Under the pieces are notes generated by a model. The model saw only the letters and a list, made by a program, of their open reading frames with translations, was not told the origin of the DNA and made no database searches. From the NCBI GenBank assembly GCA_020466095.1, contig CM035806.1, positions 323,468 to 387,467 on the forward strand: a stretch of 64,000 bases of DNA, in the 5' to 3' direction. The position numbers were made by a program, and so were the translations under genes. This DNA comes from Chlorops oryzae (Eukaryota; Arthropoda; Insecta; Diptera; Chloropidae). The first letter of the stretch is position 1. The number at the start of each line of letters is the position of its first letter. Below, one piece after another: positions 36,355-48,521 of this stretch.

Positions 36355-36905
36355 ATATAGAATACCCGACACAGACACACATGTTCAAATAATTTTTAAT
36401 ATTAGGAGTTGCTTAAGGCCATAAGGGGCCCCATATACCGACTTTTGTTTAATTTCTTTATTAAAACCGCCCTTCTGCCACGCCCACTTTTCCAATTTTT
36501 TGAATTCATATTACTTGCCTTTAAATATGTTCAAATACCAAATTTCATCAAAATATCTTGAAAAACTCTGGTTTTAGAGCAGTTTTTGTGATTTTCGTAA
36601 CAGACCCTAGTACTGGAGGTACCCCTAAAAATGGTCCGATCGGCTCCATTCTCGAACTTGTTCTTACTCATGTCCCCGTTAGCACGCATACCAAATTTCT
36701 TCAAGATAGCTCAACTCCTTAGATAAGATAACTGTATACAAACAGACAGACAGACGGACAGACAGACAGACGGACGGACATGTCCAAATCGAATCTCCTC
36801 GTGACGCTGATCATTTCTATATATATTTTGTATGGTCTATCTCGACTGGTTCTGGGTGTTACACACAACCACACAAACGCAATATACCCTGTGTCGGGTA
36901 TAAAT
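36355..36905 (+). repeat. Dispersed repeat (43856 family), plus strand
   Basis: Head AGAATACCCGACACAGACAC, middle GCCACGCCCACTTTTCC, core of CAGACAGACGGACAG, tail GGTTCTGGGTGTTACACAC ending CCCTGTGTCGGGTATAAA, where ACCCGACACA and TGTGTCGGGT pair across the element. Confidence 0.65.
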
Positions 36906-37316
36906 ATATTGTATACATACGTATACATATGTATGTAATCTACACATCAATCAATTTATTTTTTGTCTTTTAATTGCGATTGAGAAATGAAAAAATTGTG
37001 AAAGAGAAAAGCCTCAAATGTTCTAAATGCCTTACGTTCTAACATACTTCATAAAACAATAAAAAAAGTAAGTTTTATTTTCTTTACTGCTCTGCACAGT
37101 ACTTTCAAATGAATTGGTTTTGCAAACACAGTTGAAATCAAAGCTCTTACTCTCGCGCTATTACGCGCTCTTGTTCTCATTTTGTTTTCATTATAAAAAC
37201 AAAGCAGTTTTCGTGCACTGGGCTTGTTCGCCAAGCCGAACCAAGCACAGTGATTGTAAAATATCAAATGTGCTTGAAAGCAGGCACGGCAGAACAGATT
37301 TTTCCCGAGTGGGTAG

Positions 37317-37674
37317 TAGAGGTGGGAAAAAATCGATGTTAACATCGATACATCGACAGTATAGATGTTTTTAAGTTAAAATAAATAATAATGAAAAGAA
37401 AGTTAAAAATGCAAAATAGATTAAGTTTGATTTAATTCTAACAACCTTAGTTGATGGAAAAAAATTGTTAGTTATCAGAAACCATCAATAGTGCACGATT
37501 GTGGGATACATCGACGATGTTTTTAAATGTTTTACCCTATTGATGGTGTTCTACGACAATCTATTGTTTTTCATCAACTACTAAGCTTGTTAGAATTTAA
37601 TTTAATGGAATTTATTTTTACCATTTATTTATTAATTTTACCATTATGTTAACATTGATTGTTTTCCACCTCTA
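37317..37674. mobile_element. Innermost hAT MITE (TAGAGGTGGG), 8-bp TSD
   Basis: Ends TAGAGGTGGGAAAA and TTTTCCACCTCTA; perfect duplication GTGGGTAG at 37309-37316 and 37675-37682. ATCGATG words repeat near the left end. It is 358 bp. Confidence 0.85.
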
Positions 37675-37849
37675 GTGGGTAGTAGTTCGAAGGGGGAAGG
37701 GTGGTGTATTGCTGCGTTGGAGTAGTATACAAAGCTCCCACGAAATCAACATTCCCATCATTTCGTTACAAAATCAAGTAAAATAAAATATACAAAGCTA
37801 ACGATATGTACATATGTACCTACATCTATATGTACACACATACAACATT

Positions 37850-38590
37850 CCAAGTCCGAAGTTTTGTGGTTCAGAAGTTATAAGTATTTTTCCATTTGTG
37901 GAGGTAGGAGTGGGCGGATCACGCCCATATTTTGCAGTAATATCCCAATGAGTGAAAGGTATGTACGTTCCAAGTCCGAAGTGAATATGTTCAGTAGTTC
38001 AGGAGTTATTAGCATATTTTATTTGTGGGGGAAGCAGTGGGCGGATCACGCCCATATTTTTCAATAACATCCCAATGGGTCCAAGGTATATATGATCCAA
38101 GTTTGAAGTGAATGTGTTCAGTGGTTCAGAAGTTACGAGCATTTTTATATATGTATGTAAACAAATGCTACCGCAAAGCATTTAGAAAGAAAAGCTGATG
38201 CAATATTGTACATGCGTACATACATACATAGAATACATTCCGCATTCTTGGAAAGGCGCGCCGTCGCATATAGAAAAATGCTCATAACTTCTGAACCACT
38301 TAACATATTCACTTCAAACTTGGAACATATATACCTTGGACCCATTGGGATGTTATTGAAAAATATGGGCGTGATCCGCCCACTGCTTCCACCACAAATA
38401 AAATATGCTAATAACTCCTGAACTACTGAACATATTCACTTCGGACTTGGAACGTACATACCTTTCACTCATTGGGATATTACTGTAAAATATGGGCGTG
38501 ATCCGCCCACTCCTACCTCCAAAAATGAAAAAAATACTTATAACTTTTGAACCGCCAAACGTATTAACTTCCGACTTGGAATGTACAACA
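37850..38590. mobile_element. Foldback with roughly 300-bp arms
   Basis: The left arm (about 37850-38150) and right arm (about 38275-38590) are complementary, with about 120 bp between. Each arm is itself a tandem of units carrying TGGGCGGATCACGCCCATA. The terminal words TTCCAAGTCCGAAGT mark unit starts. Confidence 0.7.
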
Positions 38591-39107
38591 TATCATACAT
38601 GCAGTAAATGCCTCCGAAATAATAGAATAACATTTTATTTAAAAAGACAATTATTAGGGTAAAATTTTTACGTATTAAATTTTCGCGGCCAAGTATTTTC
38701 CAAATACTTCCGTTTGGTAGTTTTGGCTTATGTCGTTTAATGCTTTTCATTCTTTATTAACGCAAAGATACAGGCTCTACGGAAACATTGCATATTAACT
38801 CAAAATGAAAAAATTGGAAAAAAATTTTTTGTCAAAACTGGCATTCCAAAAATTTCGTGAAATTTTTACTGAGTAAAATAGCCACTTGGAAAATTTCGAG
38901 TGGGTAAAATACCCACTCGGAAAATCTCGAGTGGGTACAACTACCCCATGTAAACGCCGTTCTGCCGTGCCTGCTTGAAAGCGTTTCAAGCATACTTGTG
39001 CAGGGCTCTAATACATACATATTGGTGAATTTGTTTTCTAGATCACATGACTAACTGAAAATTGTCTAGCAGGCTCAGCCACTTGAAAGGTTCCTATTGC
39101 GCAGTGT

Positions 39108-39556
39108 CCATTTTTATGAGGAGGTCCTTTTTTTCGTGTCAAGTTAGCTTGCACTTTTTCGAATTTCCCAAAAAAAATTATTGTGCTGTATTGTGCCCAG
39201 TTTGTGCTATCATGTGCCGTTTCGAAAAAAAAAAATTCCTCAAGGGATGCCATTCTTATGAGGAGGTCCTTTTTTCGTGTCAAGTTAGCTGGGACTTCAT
39301 TTTTCAATAATGTGACGAGAGAGGCCATAACAAAGACGCAAGAATTGACCCAACAATCAGCTCGTGGATTAGCAACATCCTAGAGCTAAGACTCATCACC
39401 GGCTAACTTGACACGAAAAAAAGGACCTCCTCATAAGAATGGCATCCCTTGAGGAATTTTTTTTGGAACGGCACATGATAGCACAAAATGGGCACATTAC
39501 AGCACAATAATTTATTTCGGGAAATTAGAAAAAGTGCAAGCTAACTTGATGCACAT
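39108..39556. mobile_element. Mutator-like long-TIR element, left-truncated copy
   Basis: Starts within one arm unit (CCATTTTTATGAGGAGG), has a second full arm unit, the spacer with CAATAATGTGACGAGAGAGG, and the right arm ending GATGCACAT. The broken leading unit shows this copy also had more than one left arm. Confidence 0.7.
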
Positions 39557-39999
39557 TAAAAATTCCTCTTTAGTAAGCTCTATTTCAAAACTTATGTACA
39601 TATATCTCAAAAATTAACTAACATAGAAAGATGAAACAAGTGGCGACTTCAATGGGTAATAAAACAAGGAAAAAAATCACTCACAAGGCATTTTCTTTTT
39701 TAAATTTACTTAATAGCTCAAAACCAAATCCATTTCCATAACAAGCAAAGCCAAAGCAAAAAACAATAAAAAAAAAAATACACAAAGGCCCCATTATAAA
39801 AACCACATATTTATTTCATAAAGAAATCTTCAAGGATTTCTAAATTAAATTTCTTTTGGTTTTCGTTGATTGACTTGCATTCAATTTTGTTTTCCCAAAG
39901 CAATTGCCTCAAGTGGAAAGGAAAAATCTTTCGAAAACTTCCATTTAGCCCGCCGCGGCAATGGGAAAACGAAATGAGCAAATAGCTTTCATTTTATAA
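39557..39999. other. No feature recognised
   Basis: AT-rich sequence without repeats I can match or a plausible exon. Confidence 0.5.
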
Positions 40000-40120
40000 C
40001 AGTGGTTCACAGCCTTTTGTGTCGCATGTCGCACTTTTTGAAGGTTTCGAAGCTCAGCACTCCTATCGCACACTCCTTTTCGTTTTATTGCCCCTACGAC
40101 TAAATTTAATTTGAATTTAA

Positions 40121-40404
40121 CCCTCTGCAGCTGGTGTCGTCTAATTTCAGCAATATAACTGATGGGATCTAACAGACGTCTCACCACTAAATTATTTCTC
40201 TCATTTAAATATCTGACTAGCGTATTTTTTTACCTTATTTTCTTATGAGATCAAAAAGATTTCAAGCCAAAGAAGGTTAAATATTTGGAATTATTATGAA
40301 TTTTGTTCAGAGAGCACAAGGATCATAACTTCCGGATTTTAAAAACGCACGCGAAGTTTTGTGTTTTGCGAGCTCTGTCAGACTACAACGTCGGCTGCAG
40401 AGGG
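40121..40404. mobile_element. piggyBac-like MITE with TTAA
   Basis: Ends CCCTCTGCAGC and GCTGCAGAGGG, flanked by TTAA at 40117-40120 and 40405-40408. 284 bp, non-coding. Older copy at 16873. Confidence 0.82.
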
Positions 40405-40509
40405 TTAAGTGTGAAAAATAAAGAGGTTTTAACAACGTTTATAAAGACAAACAAAGCAGTTTTATTCGGTCACTTTAAAAAAAATAAAAATAAAGTATAA
40501 GTACTAAAA

Positions 40510-41269
40510 CAGAGGTGGGCAATGTGAATGTATGCAATTTTTGCGATTGTATTGGTTACGCGTAAAAGCTCTTTTGTTGATAATTCGGCAAACAATTCAT
40601 TGATAGTCGCGAGCAGGGCTCCCAGTAAGAGAAGTCGCTAAACAAACGGAAATACCCCTAAAACAGCCAAATTTTTTCTCCAACTGGTGAATTAATAGCC
40701 AACATTATCATTATGGCCAGAGCTCGGATTTTGTTGACTTTTTTAAATTTAATGCATACTTTAGGGAGTAAAAATTTTGTTCAACTCACATAAAGTTAAG
40801 ATGCAAATCGATTTTTAACTTCAATATGCATATTTTTGATGTTAGAAAAGCGGTTTGAAGTTCAACTTCTCCAAACTTTTTCGCAAAATGTTGGAAAGAA
40901 AAATTTTGGCGCCATAAAGTATGCTTTAAATTTATAAATGCAACAAAATCCGAGCCCTAATTATGGCTCACATGACTTTTACAATTTATATTTTCAAGCT
41001 AACTTCCTTAATTTAAAAATTCATGCAATCAGAGTGTATACCACGACCTCCTTACATTTCCTAATTTTTATTCAAAAAAAATCCTTGTGGGATTTTTCGT
41101 TGGTTTTTTGATTTCGGAAAATTTAGAAAAGGGGTTTTTAATAAATTTAAGGGGTTTTTTTCTCGGAAAAATGTGGCACCACTAAGAAAAAACCAGACTG
41201 TCCCGTATGTGTGAAAGCACAAAAGCTCATCATGTGTACATGTGAAAGCTCAAGGCGTGCCCACCTCTG
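40510..41269. mobile_element. hAT-type element (CAGAGGTGGGCA), 8-bp TSD
   Basis: Ends CAGAGGTGGGCA and TGCCCACCTCTG (one internal mismatch allowed); perfect duplication TACTAAAA at 40502-40509 and 41270-41277. It contains the MITE at 40718. No transposase recognised. Confidence 0.85.
40718..40959. mobile_element. hAT-type MITE, second copy of the 2323 family
   Basis: Same long inverted ends as 2323-2563. Perfect duplication ATTATGGC at 40710-40717 and 40960-40967. Confidence 0.85.
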
Positions 41270-41412
41270 TACTAAAATATTTTTTTTTTTTTAATTAATG
41301 TACAGTGCTATTGTAATTTTGACCCCTTCAAATACTCATCTGGCGCCCATCTTATCTATTTCTTCCCTGATTACTCAAATTGCTGCGATAGCCCTCAGAT
41401 TGAGAACCACTG

Positions 41413-42122
41413 CTGAAAAGTATAATCAAATTTATAGTACCTTGTACTTGACTTTTGCGCTCAACAGAGATCTCCTACTTGAATATTAAATGTTGTGCTA
41501 TCTTGCAGGCCCTTCCTTCCTCAATATTATGGATATTGTGAGTGGATGTAAATTCAAAATTGTGTGTTGAATTTTATGCACATCCGGAGTAATTTGAAAA
41601 TATGTTAAATAACTTTACATGGTTTTTTTATATATGTATTTTGAACTCCGCACCAATTGCCTCCTTCTGCATTGAATTTTATACGACCGGATTTAATATC
41701 TGTTCTGAGTCGATTTCATGCACTCGAAGTTTCCAGTGCTTCGGAATTGTTCGTCGAATCGCTTCTCATATGTATGTATGAGTGGGATTAATTAGAGCGA
41801 ACAACTTAAACAGAATACTCCAGTGGGAGCAATTGACGAAAACGGAATAAAGTTCGAATGGCAGCGACATTTTGACGGGGCTGGCAGGATAGCCGACGAG
41901 TAGGTAATGTGCTCAAACGCTAGCATTCACATTGGCAATAAGCTTGGGTGTGGCGCGGCCGTGTGGGCGAAAAGTTGAACGCTCCTTTGTGTATAATTTT
42001 CCTCATTTAATAAATATAAGAAAGTTTTTTTGACGTGCAAAATTTTCTGGTGAATGGCAGTCAAATTGCCGTCAGTGGGTTCGGAGCTTGGAAAAATTCT
42101 TTACCTCTAATTTTACTATCTT
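41413..42122. other. No feature recognised (apparently unique sequence)
   Basis: Less repetitive and more GC-rich than the surroundings from about 41640 to 42010. No ORF with recognisable protein features. It could be conserved non-coding sequence. Confidence 0.4.
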
Positions 42123-43169
42123 CCCAGCAGGAAAAATATATCCATCAGGACGAAAACATTAGTGATTTCACTGGGTCATACAGGTGACATTGTCATGCAT
42201 GCCATGCTTGTGGGATATGCCATCGTGGAGGGATGCTGTTCATGTGCTTGAATCTCATTGGCTACTGAAATTTAAATAAGGTTTTTGCGTCAGTTGAGCG
42301 ATAGCTCCCCAGACGGAAATGTCCCGGTGAAACAATCAATGATTTCAGCATGACATAGAGCCGCGACTCCTCCTGATTATAAACCAACTTTCAAATGAAA
42401 TTAACAAACAAGCGGCATTGGCAGTCATAAGAGCATATGTATGTCACGAGTTGGTCATCGAAAGTGGAGTAGATCTACTCCGTCGTATCGATACCTTTAT
42501 CGATGACATTGCCATTGCAATTGTGATTAAAAGCTCCTTCTCTCGATGGCAATGCCATTGCAATTGAGAAGTACTCAAATTTTCCCCTTGATATTTTGGG
42601 TGAAAAAATTAATGAATGAATGTTCATTTATGAGAAGATTTCCGGCTGGGTCAGTGTATAAGCGCCACAGAGAGACGCAATTCACCATGCTTATATTTAG
42701 ACGTAAATCTCCTGATATGAGGTGAAATTTTTCGCTCTCTATGCATTACCTTTTTCGTCAAAGCTGCTTCGATGCTCATTTCTTCGATGAATTCTTTGAA
42801 GAATTAGGTAATGGAAGAACAAATATCCCGCTGGGTATTGTTGTAAGTAGAGAAATGTCAATATCAATTAATTTATACAAAAAACAAATTTGTAAACAAA
42901 CAACATACATACATATATGACATTTAAATCGGAGTTCTAAAAATAAAAACAACAACATAATAAAATAAGAAGAAGACATATGTATGTACTACTCCTACCA
43001 CCTTATTAAATACACCTTGGGCGTCACAAGGACTTTTTCTAATCCCACGAAGACAAAGTCACCCTGGAAGTCCCTGTCAGTTCATGTACAAATGTCATGC
43101 AAAGTGTCCTACGGATTGTCATGTCACCCTGACATCACTGATTTTGTCCGGGCGAATTTTCCTGCTGGG
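42123..43169. mobile_element. CCCAGCAGGAAA-ended element with TGTCA words
   Basis: Ends CCCAGCAGGAAAA and TTTTCCTGCTGGG, duplication TT (42121-42122 and 43170-43171). TGACAT/ATGTCA words lie near both ends. Positions 42215-42295 match 63230-63400. The middle (about 42310-42840) carries a possible further CCCAG...CTGGG insertion that I could not define. No tRNA-like module is seen. Confidence 0.75.
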
Positions 43170-43855
43170 TTAACACACGCACACACACACACAAACACAG
43201 GTGCACAAGTATAAAAACCAATTCGCCAGCCAATGCAAAGACATATTTTTTGAAATTTTGTTTCTAACATTGAGCTATCGTTTAAAAGTAGCCAGTTAAC
43301 CAAACTAGACCTAAACACGATCTCATGTGCGCTCGTTCCCTTGGGTGCGTTCGCCTCTTCATTTCCGCTGGTGTTTCATGTCGCTTTTTTTTTTGTACTG
43401 CTTTGTTTTGTTTTTGGCAAACTTCCGGAAAACAATTTGCTCAAAAGTGTTCGGAAAGTAGATTATGTTAAGGTTTATGAATTTTTCCAGCCCAAAATTT
43501 TGTGCTCCTCTGTAGTGACCACATAACGTACCTACGATACAATAAATTGTTATGAAAGAAGAACTCTTTAAGACGTGAGCATTTGCTCTTACCTTCATTT
43601 CAGCTTCATCATTCAACATGAAGAAAATTGGCTTTTAAAGAATCACATAAAAAAAAAAACGGACGAATTTTCCTTCAATTGAATCAATCGAGTTCAGTTG
43701 AAAAACATAAAGCCTTGAACTCATCGGAAATGACACAAGTCGAAAATGTCCTTTTGTGGCAAACATTTTTAAATGATTAAAGTTATCAAAAAAGACGTTA
43801 GAAGCAAGAAACTAGAGGCTGAAATCGGAATACCAAAAACATCTTCAAGAGTAAC
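43170..43855. other. No gene recognised
   Basis: Mixed AT-rich sequence with a CACACA tract just before it (43178-43192). The ORF at 43341-43526 has no recognisable features. Confidence 0.5.
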
Positions 43856-44697
43856 AAGTAAGGGTGTTATAGTCAGGCAAGCCTGACAATAGAATACCCG
43901 ACACAGACACACATGTTCAAATAATTTTTAATATCAAGAGGTGTTTAAGACCATAAGGGGCCCCATAAACCGACTTTTGTTAAATTTCTTTATGAAAACT
44001 GTCCTTTTGCCACGCCCACTTTTCCAATTTTTTTTCTCTAATCGGATGCCTTAATATACGCTAAAATTCTAAGTTTCAGTAAAATATCTCAAAAAATCCG
44101 TATTTGGGGCAATTTTGAGATTTTTGTGGCAGACCCTAGTACTGGAGGTACCCTTAATAATGGACCGACCAAGAAAATTTTTTGGGAGGATGTTTATGGC
44201 TACAAAGGAAGCATAACTGCCAAATTCAAGTCCCATTTGAATTTCGGGTGTAGGAAGCCATTTTCGAAAAACGCCTTTCGGCCACGCCCACTTTTCCAAT
44301 TTTTTGAAACTGAATAACTTGACTTCAAATATGTTCGAATATCACATTTCATCAAAATATCTTGAAGGACTTCGATCTTAGAGCAGTTTTTGTGATTTTC
44401 ATAACAGACCCTAGTACTGGAGGTACCCCTAAAAATGGTCCGATCGGGTCCATTCTCGAACTTGTTCTTATTCATGTCCCCGTGAGCACGACTACCAAAT
44501 TTTGTCAAGATAGCTCAACTCCTTCGATAAGAAAACTGTATACAAACAGACGGACAGACGGACGGACATGTCCAAATCAAACCTCCTGGTGACGCTGATC
44601 ATTTCTATATACATTTTGGTCTATCTCGACTGGTTCTGGGTGCTACACACAACCACACATACGCAATATACCCTCGAAACAGAATGTTTCGGATATA
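43856..44697 (+). repeat. Dispersed repeat, longest copy of the family
   Basis: Head AAGGGTGTTATAGTCAGG with TCAGGC/GCCTGA pairing and AGAATACCCGACACAG. The inner unit with GCCACGCCCACTTTTCCAA, GCAGTTTT and GACCCTAGTACTGGAGGTAC is present twice, so it is a partial tandem. A GACGGACAGACGGACGGACA core and tail GGTTCTGGGTGCTACACAC follow. The mobility class is unknown. Confidence 0.65.
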
Positions 44698-46396
44698 ATT
44701 AATAAATAAGGGGAAACGACAGCTTGGTTGCGAGCATTCGCGGAGTCAGTGTGAAGCATCGCGTTTCATCATGCTGAAAAAAGGAAGGCCAAGAATAACA
44801 TTGAATGAACAAAGTGACAGCAGTTGGCTATCTACCTACGTTTTATGTCACTTAATGAGATAAGAACATTTTAATAAATCAAAGAACAACCACGCTTTCC
44901 CAGTTGTACTTGGAAGTTCTTACTCGAGAATGGAAAACATCCGCGATAAACGAAAGGTGGGTACAGAGGCAATAAAATCGTGAATAGGGACTTTTCACGC
45001 ACCAGCAATAAAAAACACAATATTAAAGTGTTGAAGGCACGAGCGTGGAACGAGATGAAAATTGTAAACAACATCAAACGAACATCAAATAAATAAATTT
45101 CTAAAAGCAGACAACACGAAGGACAGACAGACAGGCAGGCAGGCAGACAAGCAGACAGACAGACAACAAAAGGCAGACGGTTGCTGGATCGGTGAATCAT
45201 GGAGGAGCGCAAACATGACAGCGAATAACCCAGGTGTAGCATCAACTGTTCTAACGCTTGCTCCTTGACAGGCCAACAGGCTGACAGCACTCGCAACACG
45301 GTGATGATGTATTATGCCTCAGCAACAATGTGACTGAGTAGCTGAGTAGTTGAATAGCTGAGCATATAATGGAATGGAATGGTAGAATGAGCAAGAAAAA
45401 TGCTGTCGTTTAACTTGTTTTACACCTTCATATCAACATTTGAATTGAATAGCAATCGGAATCGGTAGCCGTATCGGAATCACCACTGCCAATGGCTTCT
45501 GTATTCCTGCAGCTCGCTTGGCACGTGCTTTTCATGACCGAATTGTTGGTGCTCAATTTATCACAATCCAGTTGGGATATATTGTACGTAGGTACCTCCA
45601 TTCCGTCCTAGCACGTACAACGTAAAACCGGAAGTGAGAATGTTGTGCTCCGTACATCGAACTGTCTATCTGGTGTAGCATGAAACGGTTTCCGGCAATG
45701 AACGAATTCTCCATTCCCACTGTTTTTTAGTGACGGATTCAGGCTATGACTGACTGCGAATGTGTTGGGTGGGTCTGCGTTAGGCAACTCTCTGCCTGTC
45801 TATGTGACTATGTTTGTGGATATCAGTGTTTGGAAACAACCGTGCAAATAATTGCATGCGCTGACGTGCACGTCTGTCCCCAATCGAATTGAGTTGTTTG
45901 CATCTAAGTCGGTTAAGGGATAGGGTAGCAAAAATAATGGAATGGAATATGTAAATCCACACTCGGATGAAAAATGGCTTTATCTCCCATTCAAAGAAAT
46001 CTCGATTGGCTGTGACGACATTGCAGGAGGAGGGATATTCGATCGAATATCGTAAGAATTAGATGAGGCACACCATGAAGCACACACTGCAACATAATAA
46101 TGCAGAATCTTTGACTTGAAGAATATATTCAATGGAATGGAAGGGGATTGTGCAACCGTCGATTAGCGTCGATGCCACATCCTTAAAGCAATTACGATGC
46201 CCAAAGCATGTCCGTTAGGGTGTCGCAAAAAAATTTATCTTTCAAAATCCATTGTTGCACATAGGTTTTTTGAAAGCTTACGATTTAAAGTGTTTTTGAG
46301 AATTTTTAAAGAAATTTTTTAAAAAGTTTAGGCGTCATTAATGGATTTTCTTTTTTTTTTTTTTTAATTTGGGCGTCACAAAAACGAGGCTTCATA
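44698..46396. other. No gene recognised; GACAG-type microsatellite
   Basis: Apparently low-copy sequence. A GACAGACAGGCAGGCAGG-type run lies at 45121-45170. The 142-residue minus-strand ORF at 44871-45299 reads through the microsatellite and shows no domain. Confidence 0.45.
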
Positions 46397-46973
46397 CGCA
46401 GAGAAAAAAATCAACCAGAAAACAATTTTTCTTGTTGAAAAAAAAATAAAGATTTTCCTTTTGAATCAACCATATTTCAGGTTGAGTTGACAAGATAATT
46501 TCCAAAAATGGATTTAAATTTAAATTTTTGAACTAACCACGGAAGTATTTAATTGAAATGACAAGATAATTTTTTAAATAAAAAAAAAAAATTTACTAAA
46601 ATACCTATAAATGAAGAAATGTCAAAACAAATTTTATTAACGTTCAAAGGAAATGGCCACAGAGCCCGCCTTCTGCTGGACACAACCCCAAAAATAGCCA
46701 TCCGATTTTGTCACTCCGTTGTCTCGACTGCTTTCGCAATGTTTAAAAATTTCCAAGATGAATAAATATCTTATATGTCCTATTTTATAAACCAAATGAG
46801 AATTATACACAACGAAAAAAAATGTAATTAAACATATTTCGTTTCAAATCAACCAAAAATGTTGTTGACTCAACCATTTTTCTTTTGAAATTTTCGTTCT
46901 GCTCGAAAGTCAATTTGACTGTGAATAACAATGCGCCCTTTAAAAAAAACCTCATGGTTACGTTCGCTCAGTG
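46397..46973. mobile_element. CACTGAG-ended element, copy 2 (inverted)
   Basis: The right end CGCTCAGTG and a decayed left end CGCAGAGAAAA are flanked by TA on both sides (46395-46396 and 46974-46975). The body is the reverse complement of 2598-3060, with an extra stretch at about 46765-46930. Confidence 0.7.
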
Positions 46974-47180
46974 TAACTTATATATTTTATATTAAGATGG
47001 AGAAATTTAATAGCAAAATTTCAAAGATAGTGACAGTCCTTTTTAATTTATTAACATTTGAATCTTGTAATTCTAACACTATGTCCCATTACGTTCTCAA
47101 AAACAAAGAACAAAAAAAATGTTGCATACTTTAAGGCTGAAATCTGTAATTTTCATTGCTTACGTGAATCCAATTTATAT

Positions 47181-47301
47181 TAGTGGTATTCAAGCAACAG
47201 TGCAAACGCAGTGTGCAATATTTGCACTTGTCAAATTGCGTACAAAAAAAGCAGTGCAAATATTGCACACTGCGATTTGCACTGTTGCTTGAATGCCACT
47301 A
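47181..47301. mobile_element. Short hairpin MITE
   Basis: A 121-bp near-perfect hairpin with ends TAGTGGTATTCAAGCAACAG and complement (one change). GTGCAAATATTGCAC-like words fill the arms. No clear target duplication. Confidence 0.65.
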
Positions 47302-47850
47302 TTAAATGGAATCAAAAGGTCGAACAATGTCAATCAATGTCCATGAAACGCTTTCGCTGTTATTAAGTGCAAATATATGTAGGTACATATGTATGTTTTG
47401 GCTGTTAACACAACTGATCGTTTCTCAACGTGACGACATCCCACTCAAATTCACGCCGATGTTGAACGCAGATTTGGCAATCGAGTTTGCGGTAGATAAA
47501 CGCAATTTCATTAGTGACAATAATGCTGTGATGTGAACATATGTGATTAAGGCATTTTCGAACGTCTTGGCTGTGGCACGAAACCATGCCAGGATAATTC
47601 GAAATTAATGTTGCCAAAAAAAGAGATGCACATGCAAGGCCCGTAAATCTCTAGTTACGTTGCTAAGAAGCGGAATGGGAAAACGAATTCGACGTTGCTT
47701 AATATGCACTTCCCACTTGCAGCGTAATCGCTTTCCGCTAGACTGCCCACAGCCACGATTGCAACAACAATGACAATGACGGTGACAACGACGATTACGA
47801 TGACGACTACAGCAACAACGAAAATGGCGACGGAGCACAGTGGGATTGCT
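47302..47850. other. No gene recognised
   Basis: Low-copy sequence with a stretch of CAA/GACGA-rich triplets at 47755-47835. ORFs on both strands through it are explained by the triplet bias. Confidence 0.45.
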
Positions 47851-48521
47851 CCATACATCGTGCGGCAAAAAATCGAAGGAATAGTCCTATCACAATGAAA
47901 ATTGGTATGCGGATATAAATTGAGGTCATTAAGATATAAACTAAAATTTATTGAAATCGGTTCACCCCTTCGGGTACCCCCCATAGACCCCTACATGCAG
48001 TTTTGTATGGCAGCTACATCCAAAACTCAACCGATTTTAATCAAACTTTGTCTGAATGTTGTTTATACTCAAAGACGAATGTATACAAAAAATGGTTCAA
48101 ATCTGACAGTCCCTAGGGGTACCTCCCTTAGACCCATAACTATAGCTTTGTATGGTAGCTACCTCTAAAACTCAACCGATTTTTACGGAACTCAGTCAGA
48201 ATGTTGGTTATGCAAAAATATGGATGTGTGTCAAAAATTATTCAAATCGGTCAGACCCTAGGGGTACCTTCCATAGACCCATAACTATAGCTTTGTATGG
48301 TAGCTACATCTAAAACTCAACCGATTTTTACGGAACTCAGTCAGAATGATGACTATGCAAAAATATGGACGTGTGCCAAAAATTATTAAAATCGGTCAGA
48401 CCCTAGGGGTACCTCCCATACACCCATAACTATAGCTTTGTATGGTAGCTACCTCTAAAACTCAACCGATTTTAATGAAACTTTGTCAGAATGTTGTTTA
48501 TAGTCAAAAACGAATATATAC
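47851..48521 (+). repeat. Tandem repeat of about 150 bp, split by a hAT element
   Basis: Blocks with GACCCTAGGGGTACCTCCCA, then TTTGTATGGTAGCTACCTC and AAACTCAACCGATTTT, recur four to five times and resume at 49231-49290. The last left block ends at the hAT insertion site. The inside resembles the GGGGTACC-type arrays in other dispersed repeats of this window. Confidence 0.7.

Larger units (their letters stand above)
37281..38973. mobile_element. hAT-type element (CAGGCACGG), 8-bp TSD
   Basis: The ends match the element at 7939-8330 and the duplication CTTGAAAG is perfect (37273-37280 and 38974-38981). It contains the hAT MITE at 37317 and the foldback at 37850-38590. It lies inside the 35382 element. 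Confidence 0.85.
35382..39010. mobile_element. Outer hAT-type element with 24-bp TIR, 8-bp TSD and nested insertions
   Basis: The ends are TAGAGCCCTGCACAAG... and perfect complement over 24 bp. The duplication ATACATAC is at 35374-35381 and 39011-39018. Its own sequence is left only at about 35406-35794 and 36906-37272; the rest is dispersed repeats and another hAT element. No transposase is seen. Confidence 0.85.
40000..41412. mobile_element. hAT-like outer element with nested insertions
   Basis: The ends CAGTGGTTCACAGCC and TTGAGAACCACTG resemble the widespread hAT end CAGTGGTTCTCAA. No target duplication is seen, so this is inferred from the ends only. It contains the piggyBac-like MITE and the hAT element below. 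Confidence 0.5.

Noticed and set aside
44871..45299. 142-residue minus-strand ORF with repeated Ser-Val-Cys and Leu-Pro-Ala-Cys
   Set aside because: It spans a GACAGGCAGG-type microsatellite and shows no domain or splice evidence.
47605..47984. Val/Ile-rich minus-strand ORF and its Cys/Arg-rich companion
   Set aside because: Produced by the CAA/GACGA triplet-rich tract near 47755-47835.
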